A stretch of DNA of 13,556 bases, taken from an uncultured Varibaculum sp. GTDB taxonomy: Bacteria; Actinomycetota; Actinomycetes; Actinomycetales; Actinomycetaceae. Of this stretch, positions 1 through 8,369 are shown piece by piece. The stretch is taken from positions 1 to 13,556 of the forward strand of contig NZ_CABTZZ010000047.1 of assembly GCF_902489465.1 (NCBI RefSeq). Reading direction: 5' to 3'. A program made the translations under genes and the position numbers. The notes under the pieces were generated by a model, which was not told where the DNA came from, searched no databases, and was given only the letters and a program-made list of their open reading frames with translations. The first letter of the stretch is position 1, and the number at the start of each line of letters is the position of its first letter.

Positions 1-35
1 AATTTGGAAAACGTAGCGGCTTTTTCCAAATTTTT
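1..35. terminator. AT-rich hairpin at left window edge, possible terminator
   Basis: Positions 1-11 pair perfectly with 22-32 (11-bp stem, 10-nt loop), and the right arm runs into a T-rich stretch (31-35, then ATCC). The stem could extend beyond the window edge. It could end a gene to the left or help end the minus-strand mog transcript. The stem is AT-rich, so its strength as an intrinsic terminator is uncertain. Confidence 0.35.
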
Positions 36-36
36 A

Positions 37-90
37 TCCCCCCCGCCCTTGCTCGGAACAACCTCCCCCCCCGCCACTGCTCGTTATCCT
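37..90. repeat. Two tandem copies of a ~27-bp C-rich unit
   Basis: Positions 37-63 and 64-90 are imperfect direct copies. Each starts with T, has a run of 7 or more C, then GCC, three variable bases and GCTCG. The unit spacing is 27 bp. No open frame or known repeat family was recognised. With only two copies visible it is not a CRISPR array. Confidence 0.5.
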
Positions 91-135
91 TTGTCGTAGC
101 CGCGACCTCTACGCGGGAGCACCAACTCCAGAATA

Positions 136-243
136 GGAGCGGGCGAAACTTTTATCCGAGTCGGCTAGGCGGGCGCAAAACTCGAAAAATGCCCTGGTCT
201 TTTTTCGAGTTTTTGGGCAGGAGGAAAAAGTTTTGCCCGCTCC
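136..243. repeat. Nested inverted repeat downstream of mog
   Basis: Outer arms 136-157 and 223-243 are inverted copies about 22 bp long, with one mismatch and one single-base indel; both carry GGAGCGGGC on their outer side. Between them lies a second perfect inverted repeat, 177-189 with 201-213. The element sits just after the stop codon of the minus-strand gene. It could be a complex terminator, a small non-autonomous repeat element, or both. Clear target-site duplications were not seen. Confidence 0.6.
177..213 (-). terminator. Candidate terminator hairpin for mog
   Basis: A perfect 13-bp stem (177-189 with 201-213) closes an 11-nt loop. Read on the minus strand, the 3' arm ends in TTTT about 90 nt after the mog stop codon. 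The stem is mostly A:T with one CTCG/CGAG core, so it is weaker than a typical GC-rich terminator. Because both arms carry A/T runs it could work in either direction. Confidence 0.4.
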
Positions 244-265
244 GGAAGAAGCAGGTCTCCGGCTG

Positions 266-817
266 TTAATCCAGGGGGAAGGCTTCGGGATCTAACTGCT
301 CTAAAAGGTGAGGCAATAACGGGCCGAGGACGCTCAGGGTGTCGCGGACTCCTCCCCGGGAGCCGGGCGCATTGGCAACGATCGCACCCTTGGCGCCGCG
401 AGCGGTAATTCCCACCACGCCGCGCGAAAGTGAAGCGAGCGGAGTGGCTTTTAAACCCTGCTGACAGATTTGCCAGGCAATCCCGTCCAAACGTGCCTCC
501 AGCAAGGGGGCAGTTGCTTCCGGTGTCAGGTCGCGTTCGGTAATCCCCGTACCGCCGGTAGTGATTACTACTCGCGCGCCCTCGGCAATAGCCGCGCGAA
601 TTTCGTTTTGCACCGACTCGATTCCGTCGCTCACTACCCGCACTCGATCAACAATGATTCCGTACTTACCCAACAGCTCTTGCGCTAGCGGCCCCGACTT
701 ATCTGGACGTTCACCGTTTTTACAACGGTCTGAAACCGTTATTACCGCACCTGCGGCGTGACCACGTAATTTCTGTAGTTTTTTGTCTTTTAAATGCGCA
801 TGCGGGTCTACTGACAA
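266..817 (-). CDS. mog: MogA/MoaB-family molybdopterin adenylyltransferase
   Basis: A 183-residue cytosolic protein of the MogA/MoaB family, which adenylylates molybdopterin before molybdenum insertion. Visible family motifs are TVSDRC (27-32), SGPL (41-44), TTGGTGIT (86-93) followed by the D96/TPEA stretch, SRG (131-133) and NAPGS (149-153). The length is near the family norm with a short N-terminal extension. The start is TTG at 817-815, chosen because a strong GGAGG lies 8 nt upstream (826-830). The gene is divergent from narK and shares a 195-bp upstream region with it, consistent with supplying cofactor to the nitrate reductase. MogA and MoaB types cannot be separated by eye, so the symbol is a best guess. 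The family call is firm. Confidence 0.9.
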   Translation of the reverse strand: MSVDPHAHLKDKKLQKLRGHAAGAVITVSDRCKNGERPDKSGPLAQELLGKYGIIVDRVRVVSDGIESVQNEIRAAIAEGARVVITTGGTGITERDLTPEATAPLLEARLDGIAWQICQQGLKATPLASLSRGVVGITARGAKGAIVANAPGSRGGVRDTLSVLGPLLPHLLEQLDPEAFPLD

Positions 818-1012
818 GGCGAATCCCTCCTACTAATTACGCAAATGCAAGCTTGCGATTACCAGATTATTTTTCCACAAACCGGGTCACCATCATAGGA
901 AACGATATCGTTGTAACCTGCACATACTATCGCGGGGCATCATAACACGGAAATTGTGGGAAGAATCTGAAAGGTTACAGAGATTACCCAGTATTAAAGG
1001 AAGTTTTTAGGT
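818..1012. promoter_or_regulatory. Divergent mog/narK regulatory region
   Basis: No gene is seen here. A perfect 12-bp palindrome, AACGATATCGTT, lies at 901-912, and a 10-bp palindrome, GCAAGCTTGC, at 847-856. TGTAACCT (912-919) recurs inverted as AGGTTACA (972-979). CATCATA occurs at 891-897 and 938-944. For mog, a weak promoter can be drawn on the minus strand: TGGTGA (892-887), 17 bp, TAATCT (869-864). For narK, TACTAT at 925-930 resembles a -10 element, but no good -35 is paired with it, which would suit an activator-dependent promoter. narK has an AAAGGA ribosome site at 996-1001. No convincing FNR, CRP or NarL site was identified. Confidence 0.5.
901..912. promoter_or_regulatory. 12-bp palindrome, possible operator
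   Basis: AACGATATCGTT is perfectly self-complementary and lies midway between the two divergent start codons, about 100 bp from narK and 84 bp from mog. Its position fits a shared regulator of nitrate reduction and cofactor synthesis. The cognate protein is unknown, and 12-bp palindromes also arise by chance. Confidence 0.35.
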
Positions 1013-2332
1013 ATGGAAGCTACGAAGAAGTCTAAATACGTACTAACCGACTGGGAACCGAACAATCCGGATAAATGGAACTCTGGTCTTGCCTGGCGCA
1101 CCCTGGCGATTTCTACCTATTCCCTGATCTTGGCGTTCACTGTCTGGTTCCTGGTCTCCGCAATCGCCCCCAAACTTAACGAGATCGGATTCGACCTCAC
1201 CAAGGCACAGCTTTATTGACTGACCTCGATGCCCGGTCTGTCCTGCGGGTTCTTACGTTTGATCTACACTTTCTTGCCACCGATCGTGGGTACCCGCAAA
1301 CTGGTGGGCTGGTCTTCAATCCTTTATATGATTCCCATGTTGGGTTGGTTCTTCGCGGTACAAAACCCGAACACCCCTTACTGGTGGCTATTATCTTTAG
1401 CCTTCATGTGCGGCATCGGGGGCGGTTCCTTCTCCGGATATATGCCGTCCACCGGCTACTTCTTCCCCAAGCGACTTTCGGGGACTGCTTTGGGACTGCA
1501 AGCCGGGATCGGAAACCTCGGGATGTCAATCATTCAGCTGGTCGGCCCGATGTTAATGGGATTCTCGTTATTTGGCCTCACCTGGATGAGCCCCCAGCAG
1601 ACCGCGGACGGGGCAAGTATTTGGGTGTCTAACGCCGCAATCTTCTTCGTGCCTTGGTGCATCGTCGCCGCTATCTTGTCGTTCACCCTGTTACGTGACG
1701 TGCCGATTAAAGCCAATATTCGCCAGCAGCTCGACATCTTCAGCAACGCCAACACTTGGTACATGACCGTGCTGTATGTGATGACCTTCGGACTATTTTC
1801 GGGGCTATCGGCAGTATTCGGCCTGCTCATTAACGATAACTACGGAGCCGAATCTCCCCTGAAACTGGCAGTCACCGGCGCCTCCTTCGCCTTCCTCGGG
1901 CCACTGATTGGTTCGGTAGTCCGCATGGCCTGGGGGCCTTTCTGCGACAAAATGGGCGGAGCGATCTGGACTTTCATTTCTGGGGTGGGAATGGCAATTA
2001 CCCTGGCTATCGCCGGATTCTACCTAAGTAACCCCCGTGGCATGAGCGACTTTTACGGTTTCCTGATTGCCATGCTGGTGATGTTCTTCTTCGCCGGCCT
2101 GGGCAATGCCGGCACCTTCAAACAGATGCCGATGATTATGCCCGCTCGCCAAGCAGGCGGCGCAATCGGATTTACTGCCGCAGTAGCATCTTTCGGTCCC
2201 TTCGTAGTGTCGGTAGCCCTCACCATGATTTCCCCGGCGGTCTTCTTCTATGGCTGCACCGTCTTTTGCATTATCGGTTCCGCGCTTTGCTGGTGGCAGT
2301 ACGCCCGCAAGAACGCACCCTTCCCCGGTTAA
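1013..2332 (+). pseudogene. narK: NarK-type nitrate/nitrite transporter, interrupted by an in-frame TGA
   Basis: Read through codon 69, this is a 439-residue major facilitator protein of the NarK nitrate/nitrite porter family. The frame is unbroken except for TGA at 1217-1219, so one base (TGG to TGA, Trp to stop) explains the damage; there is no frameshift. Visible hallmarks are the ITDW-like N-terminus (VLTDWEP), a first membrane span near 29-50, the substrate arginine R82 (in FLRLIYTF), nitrate signature 1 near 133-172 (GIGGGSFSG through AGIGNLG), R304 (in VVRMAWGP), and signature 2 near 361-373 (AGLGNAGTFKQMP). R82 and R304 correspond to E. coli NarK R89 and R305. All substrate residues lie after the stop. 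The fragment from ATG 1229 would lack the first span and has no visible ribosome site. True mutation, sequencing error and low-level UGA-C readthrough are all possible. Confidence 0.85.
1217..1219 (+). other. In-frame TGA within narK
   Basis: The codon follows AAG GCA CAG CTT TAT and precedes CTG ACC TCG ATG CCC. Related transporters carry a hydrophobic residue here, often tryptophan as I recall the family. The following base is C, a context known to favour UGA readthrough. narH, narJ and the HTH-Mop gene all end naturally in TGA, so TGA is an ordinary stop in this genome. Confidence 0.9.
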
Positions 2333-2340
2333 CCAATTAT

Positions 2341-2368
2341 TCCCGAGGGCGCAGCGTCGTCCTCGGGA
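2341..2368 (+). other. narK-narG intergenic hairpin
   Basis: TCCCGAGG (2341-2348) pairs with CCTCGGGA (2361-2368) around a 12-nt loop in the 74-bp gap between narK and narG. No T tract follows (CCAAAAC), so it is more likely an mRNA processing or stability element, or a partial attenuator, than a full intrinsic terminator. narG may still be read from the narK promoter. Confidence 0.5.
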
Positions 2369-2406
2369 CCAAAACTTAGTAAGCACAAAACTCAAAGGAA
2401 AATAAA

Positions 2407-5400
2407 ATGGCTGGTTCTTCGTTATTAAAACTAGGTGCGAAGCTTAGGCGCGGGCAGGTAAGCCAGGATGCTCGTCAAATGTTCCTGGTCGGAGGGCGCG
2501 AAGCGGATGCGTTCTATCGGCAACGTTTCAGCCATGACAAAGTGGTGCGTTCTACTCACGGGGTCAACTGCACCGGTTCTTGCTCCTGGCGAGTGTTCGT
2601 GAAAGACGGGTTAATCACCTGGGAGGCGCAAGCGGTCGACTATCCGTCTACCGGCCCAGATATGCCCGACTATGAGCCGCGCGGCTGTCCGCGCGGAGCC
2701 GCGTTCTCCTGGTACGAATACTCCCCCACTAGGATCCGGCACCCCTATGTACGCTCGGTGCTGCTAGATGCCTACCGCAAAGCAAAACAAACCCATCCTG
2801 ATCCCGTAGATGCTTTCCGGGCAGTCGCCTCCGATCCGGTAGCCTCCGCCGCCTATAAATCGGCGCGCGGCAAGGGCGGAATGGTGCGTACCAGCTGGGA
2901 AGAAGCCCTAGAAATCGTGGCCGCCGCCAATGTGGCCACCATTAAAGATTACGGCCCAGATCGGATCGCCGGATTCTCGGTGCTCCCCGCCATGTCGATG
3001 GTGTCCTTCGGGGCAGGTGCCCGCTACCTACAATTAATCGGCGGGGTAAACCTGTCCTTCTACGACTGGTATGCGGATCTGCCCGTAGCCAGCCCCCAGG
3101 TGTTCGGAGATCAAACCGATGTTCCCGAGGCCGGAGACTGGTTTAACTCCTCTTACCTGCTGGTTTGGGGTTCAAACTTACCGCTCACTCGTACCCCGGA
3201 CGCACACTTCATGACCGAGGCGCGTTACCACGGGCAAAAGATGGTGTCGATTAACCCCGACTATTCCGATAACACCAAGTTTGCGGACGAATGGCTGCGG
3301 GTTAATCCCGGTACCGATGGGGCGCTAGCTACGGCGATGGGACACGTGATTCTAAACGAGTTCCATGTGCGCAAACAGTCTCAGTATTTCTTGGACTATA
3401 TGCGTAGCTATACTGACTCCCCCTTCCTAGTAAAGCTAGAAGAAACCCCCGAAGGGCTGGTGCCGGGCAAATTCTTAAGCGCCGCTGATGTGTCTAGCCT
3501 GCCGGCAGAAACTAAAGAAAAACCAAAACCGGAATTCCGTTTCCTGGTGATGGACGCCGACGGTAGCGTGAAGGATCCGGGCGGCACCTTGGCTGACCGT
3601 TTCACTCCGGAAGGTAAAGGTCATTGGAACCTAAAGATGGAGGGGGTAAACGCCCAGCTCAGCCTGTATCAAGAGGAAGGGGAAAGCGCTGAAATCACCC
3701 TACCTCGCTTTGACCTGGTGGCCGGGGAAAACAAAGGTAGCTCTGTGGGTGCCGGCACTATTAAACGGGGAGTGCCGATCCGCAAGGTTGACGGACACCT
3801 GGTCACCACCGTTTACGATATTTTGCTCGCTCAATACGGAGTCAAACGCACTGGGCTTCCGGGGGCTTGGGGCAAAGACTACCAGGATCCTGCTACCCCG
3901 GGCACTCCCGCTTGGGCGGAAGAAATCACTGGCGTACCAGCTAACGCCACCATCCGGATTGCTCGCGAGTTCGCGCAAAACGCCCTCGATTCTAAAGGAC
4001 GCAGCCAGATTATTCTAGGCGCGGGCACTAACCACTATTTCCACTCTGACCAGATTTACCGCACTATCTTGGCACTGACTTCGATGTGCGGCACCCAAGG
4101 GGTTAACGGTGGCGGCTGGGCACACTATGTCGGCCAGGAAAAGGTGCGTCCGATTACCGGCTGGACCCAGTATTCATTTGCTCTGGACTGGCAGCGTCCG
4201 GCGCGGCAAATGATCTCCACCGGTTTCTGGTATTTAACCACCGACCAGTGGCGTTACGATTCCCTAACCACCGACCGTTTAACTTCTCCTGCGAGCGCGG
4301 CGAAGGTTCCCACGCAAAACATTGCGGATTCTTTACTAGAAGCTACTGAACGCGGCTGGATGCCCGCATACCCACAGTTCAACCGGTCTTCTTTGGAGCT
4401 GGGACGGCAAGCGCAAGAATCCGGGCAAAAACCTGCCGACTATGTAGCCGCACAATTAGCTGCCGGAAAGCTTGAGTTCGCGGCGAAAGACCCGGATAAC
4501 CCGGTTAACTATCCGCGCGTCCTCTTTAACTGGCGCACCAACCTGTTAGGTTCCTCTGCCAAAGGTACCGAGTTCTTCTTACGCCATATGATCGGGGCCG
4601 ATAACGATGTCCAGGCCGAGGAAGTACCCGAAGACCAGCGTCCTCGTAACGTGCGTTGGCGGGAGCAGGCCGCGAAAGGCAAGCTGGATTTGTTGGTGAC
4701 TGCGGATTTCCGCAACACTTCTACCACTTTGCATTCTGACGTTTTGTTGCCAGCTGCCACCTGGTACGAGAAACATGACCTGTCCAGCACCGATATGCAT
4801 CCCTATGTGCATACCTTCAACGCCGCGATCCTGCCGCCTTGGCAGGCGCGCACCGATTTCCAGTTGTTCCAAGATTTAGCGCAGTTGGTCTCCAAGATGG
4901 CAGGCAATCACCTGGGCACCCAACTAGATCTCCTGGCGGCTCCTTTGAACCACGACAGCCCGGATGAGCTGGCTAATCCCGCGGGAGTCGTGATTCCCCG
5001 GGAGGAATGCGGCTGGGTGCCGGGAGTCAATATGCCGAAGATTATCCCGATTGAGCGTGATTACACCAAGATCGGGGAGAAATTTAACTCCCTGGGACCG
5101 GTTATCGAGAAAATGGGGATGGGCACTAAGGGCGTGCCTTTCACCCCGGATAAAGAGCTGCGGGAAATGCGCGAACAGTTTGGAGAAATCGAGACTGCGA
5201 TTGGCCCGCGTCCGCGCCTAGACACCGACCAGATTGCTGCTGAGTTCATTTTGAAGTTCTCGGGCACTACTAATGGACGCCTGGCTACTCAAGGCTTTGA
5301 GACTCTAACTGAAAAAGTGGGCGCCGCTGGAGATATGACCGAAATGTCGCGCGGACACGCTGATTACCAGATCACTTTGACCGATGTGCAACAGGCACCT

Positions 5401-6108
5401 AAAACAGTAGTCACTTCCCCCGAATGGTCAGGTAGTGAGCATGGAGGCCGGCGTTACACTGCATTTAGCCAAAACGTAGAGTACCTCAAGCCTTGGCACA
5501 CTCTCACAGGCCGGATGCATTACTATCTGGATCACGATTGGATGTGTGCCTACGGGGAATCCCTACCCACCTATCGTCCTCCGCTAGATTTGCATCATCT
5601 CTTTGGGGAACCTGCGCCGGGCATGGTACGCGGGGATGGTACCCCCAGCGCCGAGGTCGCAGTTCGCTACCTCACTCCTCATAACAAGTGGGCGATCCAC
5701 TCCCAGTATTTCGACAACCTCTATATGCTCACTCTGGGTCGCGGCGGCCAAACCGTGTGGATGTCCCCGCAGGATGCCGCCAAGATCGGGGTGCGCGATA
5801 ACGAATGGATTGAAGCCCACAATCGTAACGGGGTAGTTAGCGCCCGCGCGATTGTGTCCCACCGGATCCCGGAGGGCACCGTGTTTATGCATCACGCGCA
5901 AGAACGGATTACCCACACTCCCCTTAACCAATCAACCGGTAAACGTGGCGGTACCCATAACTCTCTGACCCGTATCTTTATCAAACCAACTCACCTGTTG
6001 GGCGGCTATGGGCAGTTCTCGTACGCCTTTAACTACACCGGTCCTACCGGCAACCAGCGCGACGAAGTTACCTATATTCGCCGCCGCAGCCAGGAGGTGG
6101 AGTTCTAA
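2407..6108 (+). CDS. narG: Respiratory nitrate reductase, alpha (catalytic) subunit NarG
   Basis: A 1233-residue, full-length NarG that reduces nitrate to nitrite at a Mo-bis-MGD site on the cytoplasmic face of NarGHI. The N-terminal FS0 [4Fe-4S] ligands are H51, C55, C59 and C94 (HGVNC..SC to GCP), the His/Cys pattern typical of this family. The molybdenum ligand is D220 in FYDWYADLP (218-226), matching E. coli D222. It is followed by the conserved TDVPEAGDW and RTPDAHF segments. The C-terminal MGD-binding region contains GKRGGTHNSLTR. No twin-arginine signal peptide is visible, as expected for a cytoplasm-facing NarG. The ATG start has AAAGGA about 8 nt upstream. The gene leads the narGHJI operon, 41 bp before narH. 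No damage was seen. Confidence 0.98.
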   Translation: MAGSSLLKLGAKLRRGQVSQDARQMFLVGGREADAFYRQRFSHDKVVRSTHGVNCTGSCSWRVFVKDGLITWEAQAVDYPSTGPDMPDYEPRGCPRGAAFSWYEYSPTRIRHPYVRSVLLDAYRKAKQTHPDPVDAFRAVASDPVASAAYKSARGKGGMVRTSWEEALEIVAAANVATIKDYGPDRIAGFSVLPAMSMVSFGAGARYLQLIGGVNLSFYDWYADLPVASPQVFGDQTDVPEAGDWFNSSYLLVWGSNLPLTRTPDAHFMTEARYHGQKMVSINPDYSDNTKFADEWLRVNPGTDGALATAMGHVILNEFHVRKQSQYFLDYMRSYTDSPFLVKLEETPEGLVPGKFLSAADVSSLPAETKEKPKPEFRFLVMDADGSVKDPGGTLADRFTPEGKGHWNLKMEGVNAQLSLYQEEGESAEITLPRFDLVAGENKGSSVGAGTIKRGVPIRKVDGHLVTTVYDILLAQYGVKRTGLPGAWGKDYQDPATPGTPAWAEEITGVPANATIRIAREFAQNALDSKGRSQIILGAGTNHYFHSDQIYRTILALTSMCGTQGVNGGGWAHYVGQEKVRPITGWTQYSFALDWQRPARQMISTGFWYLTTDQWRYDSLTTDRLTSPASAAKVPTQNIADSLLEATERGWMPAYPQFNRSSLELGRQAQESGQKPADYVAAQLAAGKLEFAAKDPDNPVNYPRVLFNWRTNLLGSSAKGTEFFLRHMIGADNDVQAEEVPEDQRPRNVRWREQAAKGKLDLLVTADFRNTSTTLHSDVLLPAATWYEKHDLSSTDMHPYVHTFNAAILPPWQARTDFQLFQDLAQLVSKMAGNHLGTQLDLLAAPLNHDSPDELANPAGVVIPREECGWVPGVNMPKIIPIERDYTKIGEKFNSLGPVIEKMGMGTKGVPFTPDKELREMREQFGEIETAIGPRPRLDTDQIAAEFILKFSGTTNGRLATQGFETLTEKVGAAGDMTEMSRGHADYQITLTDVQQAPKTVVTSPEWSGSEHGGRRYTAFSQNVEYLKPWHTLTGRMHYYLDHDWMCAYGESLPTYRPPLDLHHLFGEPAPGMVRGDGTPSAEVAVRYLTPHNKWAIHSQYFDNLYMLTLGRGGQTVWMSPQDAAKIGVRDNEWIEAHNRNGVVSARAIVSHRIPEGTVFMHHAQERITHTPLNQSTGKRGGTHNSLTRIFIKPTHLLGGYGQFSYAFNYTGPTGNQRDEVTYIRRRSQEVEF

Positions 6109-6149
6109 ATGTCAGTGGCAGTTTGCATTTTCTCTAAAGGAGACCAGTC

Positions 6150-7643
6150 ATGAAAGTAATGAGCCAAGTGGTCATGGTTATGAACCTGGACAAGTGCATT
6201 GGTTGCCACACTTGCTCGGTGACCTGTAAGCAGGCCTTGACTAACCGTACCGGCACTGAATATATGTGGTTCAACAATGTGGAGACCCGTCCCGGGCTCG
6301 GCTATCCGCGCACCTGGGAGGATCAAGAAAAATGGAAGGGCGGTTGGTGGCGCACTGCCTCCGGCAAGTTAGTTCCGCGATCGGGGGGCAAACTAGCGCA
6401 GCTGGCTAAGATTTTTGCCAACCCGAATATGCCACAGATAGGCGACTATTACGAGCCCTGGACTTACGACTATGACAAGTTATTGTCCGCTCCGGCAGGT
6501 TCTAAAGCGCTACCGGTGGCGCAAGCACGCTCCCAGATGAGCGGCAAGCCCTTAAAGAACATCGAGTGGGGGCCGAACTGGGATGACAATTTGGCCGGCT
6601 CTACCGAGACCATGCAGGATGACCCCATCCTTAAAAAGATGAACCAGCAGGTAAAAACGGATATCGAAAATTCGTTTATGTTCTATCTGCCACGGATTTG
6701 TAACCATTGTTTGAACCCCACCTGCGTAGCCGCCTGCCCCTCGGGAGCGATGTATAAACGCAGCGAGGACGGGATTGTCCTGGTCGACCAGGATGCCTGT
6801 CGCGGCTGGCGGATGTGTGTTTCCGGCTGCCCCTATAAGAAGGTTTATTTCAACCATAAAAGCGGCAAAGCTGAAAAATGCACCCTCTGCTATCCCCGGA
6901 TCGAGGCCGGTGACCCCACGGTTTGCTCCGAAACCTGCGTAGGCAGGCTCCGCTACTTGGGGGTAATCCTCTATGACGCGGATCGGGTCAGCCAGGCCGC
7001 GGCAGTCAAGGAGGAAACCGATCTCTACCAGGCACAGCGCGATGTCATGTTGGATCCGACAGATCCGGAAGTAATTGCGGCCGCGCGGCAAAGCGGGATT
7101 CCCGAGTCCTTCATCGATGCCGCACAAAAATCTCCGGTCTATAAGCTGATTGTGAAATACTCCTTGGCGCTGCCCCTGCACCCCGAGTTCCGCACTCTGC
7201 CGATGGTTTGGTACATTCCCCCGCTATCTCCGGTAGTAGAGGCGGTAACCGCTTCGGGAGCCGACGGGGAGAACCACCAGATCCTGCTGACCGCTCTCGC
7301 TACTATGCGTATCCCTCTGGAGTACCTAGCAGACCTATTTGCTGCCGGAGATCCGCGACCAGTGGAACTTTCCCTACGGCGCTTGGCAGCCATGCGATCC
7401 TATATGCGCGATATTAATCTGGGCGATCAGCCGAATCCGGATATCCCCGCAGCGGTAGGCATGAACGAAGATCAGATAAAAGCCATGTACCGCCTGCTCT
7501 CGATCGCTAAATATAAAGATCGCTACGTTATTCCTACCACTCATCCGGAGACCGCCCGCACCCCCAGCGAATATATTTGCCCAGTGGGTCAGGGCGCGTC
7601 CGCGGGTAAAGTCCCGGTTGAAATCGGGAGGGCACCGCGGTGA
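6150..7643 (+). CDS. narH: Respiratory nitrate reductase, beta (Fe-S) subunit NarH
   Basis: A 497-residue electron-transfer subunit carrying three [4Fe-4S] clusters and one [3Fe-4S] cluster between NarI haem and NarG. The cysteine groups are complete: C16/C19/C22/C26, C184/C187/C192/C196, C217/W220/C223/C227, and C244/C247/C259/C263. Tryptophan W220 in CRGWRMC replaces a cysteine, the known signature of the NarH [3Fe-4S] cluster. The length matches the family. The ATG start has AAAGGAGA (6136-6143) 6 nt upstream. The TGA stop overlaps the narJ GTG start by 4 bp, implying translational coupling. Confidence 0.98.
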   Translation: MKVMSQVVMVMNLDKCIGCHTCSVTCKQALTNRTGTEYMWFNNVETRPGLGYPRTWEDQEKWKGGWWRTASGKLVPRSGGKLAQLAKIFANPNMPQIGDYYEPWTYDYDKLLSAPAGSKALPVAQARSQMSGKPLKNIEWGPNWDDNLAGSTETMQDDPILKKMNQQVKTDIENSFMFYLPRICNHCLNPTCVAACPSGAMYKRSEDGIVLVDQDACRGWRMCVSGCPYKKVYFNHKSGKAEKCTLCYPRIEAGDPTVCSETCVGRLRYLGVILYDADRVSQAAAVKEETDLYQAQRDVMLDPTDPEVIAAARQSGIPESFIDAAQKSPVYKLIVKYSLALPLHPEFRTLPMVWYIPPLSPVVEAVTASGADGENHQILLTALATMRIPLEYLADLFAAGDPRPVELSLRRLAAMRSYMRDINLGDQPNPDIPAAVGMNEDQIKAMYRLLSIAKYKDRYVIPTTHPETARTPSEYICPVGQGASAGKVPVEIGRAPR

Positions 7644-8365
7644 GCGCGAAAGTTTCTTTCATTCCTACCCGGCAGGAGGCGCCCCCGGTAAACGCGGTGG
7701 CACTTGCGCCGGAGCAACGCTCGGCTGCCCTTATGGCTTGCGCGCTACTCTTGGACTACCCCGGCGATAACCTAGAAGAAATCCTTTCCCAGGTAAAGGC
7801 AGAAGCTGACCTCTTACCCGCGGAGATCGGCAGAGAACTTGGAGAGTTTTGTTCCTGGGCACGCATGCGCGGGGTACGCGGGGTACAAGAGGACTACGTG
7901 GATACTTTTGACCGCAAACGTCGCTGTGCTCTGGAACTAACCTACTATGCCACCGGAGATACCCGGCAACGCGGGATCGCGCTGACAGTGTTCTCGGATT
8001 TATTTAACGCCGTAGGTTTTGAACCTCCTCACCGGGAATCTCTACCTGACTATCTGCCGCGAGTTTTAGAGTTAGCCGCCCGCTGCGAGGGTGAAGATTT
8101 GTCCTTGGTCTTAGGCGCAATCGCGGCTAGTCGCGAGGGAATCGAGGTACTGCACGCTGCGCTCTGCTCGTTGGATTCCCCCTGGCAGAAAGTGGTCGCC
8201 ACCCTACGTATGGTCTTGGGGGAAACCGATAGTGAAACTACTGAACGCATGGAGCGCCTCATCCGTCAAGGTCCGCCTACCGAATTGGTGGGCTTGGATG
8301 ACAGTAATAACTTGCCGTGGCCGCAGTTAGCCCCGGTTAAATCAGACACCGCGAGCGAAGGGTGA
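7640..8365 (+). CDS. narJ: Nitrate reductase assembly chaperone NarJ
   Basis: A 241-residue cytosolic chaperone of the NarJ/TorD-like all-helical family. It binds apo-NarG and assists cofactor insertion and membrane docking, and is not part of the final enzyme. Family features are YVDTFDRKRR (86-95), LTYYATGDTRQRG (100-112) and LPDYLP (135-140). The GTG start lies inside GTGA, overlapping the narH stop, with a GGGAGGG ribosome site about 7 nt upstream. The C-terminus is variable and acidic/polar, as is usual. The position between narH and narI is the standard operon order. Confidence 0.96.
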   Translation: MSAKVSFIPTRQEAPPVNAVALAPEQRSAALMACALLLDYPGDNLEEILSQVKAEADLLPAEIGRELGEFCSWARMRGVRGVQEDYVDTFDRKRRCALELTYYATGDTRQRGIALTVFSDLFNAVGFEPPHRESLPDYLPRVLELAARCEGEDLSLVLGAIAASREGIEVLHAALCSLDSPWQKVVATLRMVLGETDSETTERMERLIRQGPPTELVGLDDSNNLPWPQLAPVKSDTASEG

Positions 8366-8369
8366 AGTA

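Noticed and set aside
37..90. CRISPR array
   Set aside because: There are only two adjoining imperfect copies, with no spacers of regular length and no cas genes.
840..1012. FNR, CRP/GlxR or NarL binding sites upstream of narK
   Set aside because: TTGTAACCTGCACATA and TACCCAG are only partial matches with wrong spacing or mismatches, so they were not called.
1217..1219. TGA in narK as selenocysteine or a reassigned tryptophan codon
   Set aside because: The position sits in a membrane transporter without redox chemistry and no SECIS-like hairpin follows. TGA ends narH, narJ and the HTH-Mop gene normally, so the standard code applies.
1013..1260. Frameshift in narK
   Set aside because: The upstream and downstream parts are in the same frame, and the protein aligns through the stop without a gap.
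6552..7181. Long minus-strand open frame opposite narH
   Set aside because: It has no recognisable domain or convincing ribosome site and lies wholly opposite a strongly conserved gene. It is a by-product of narH codon use.
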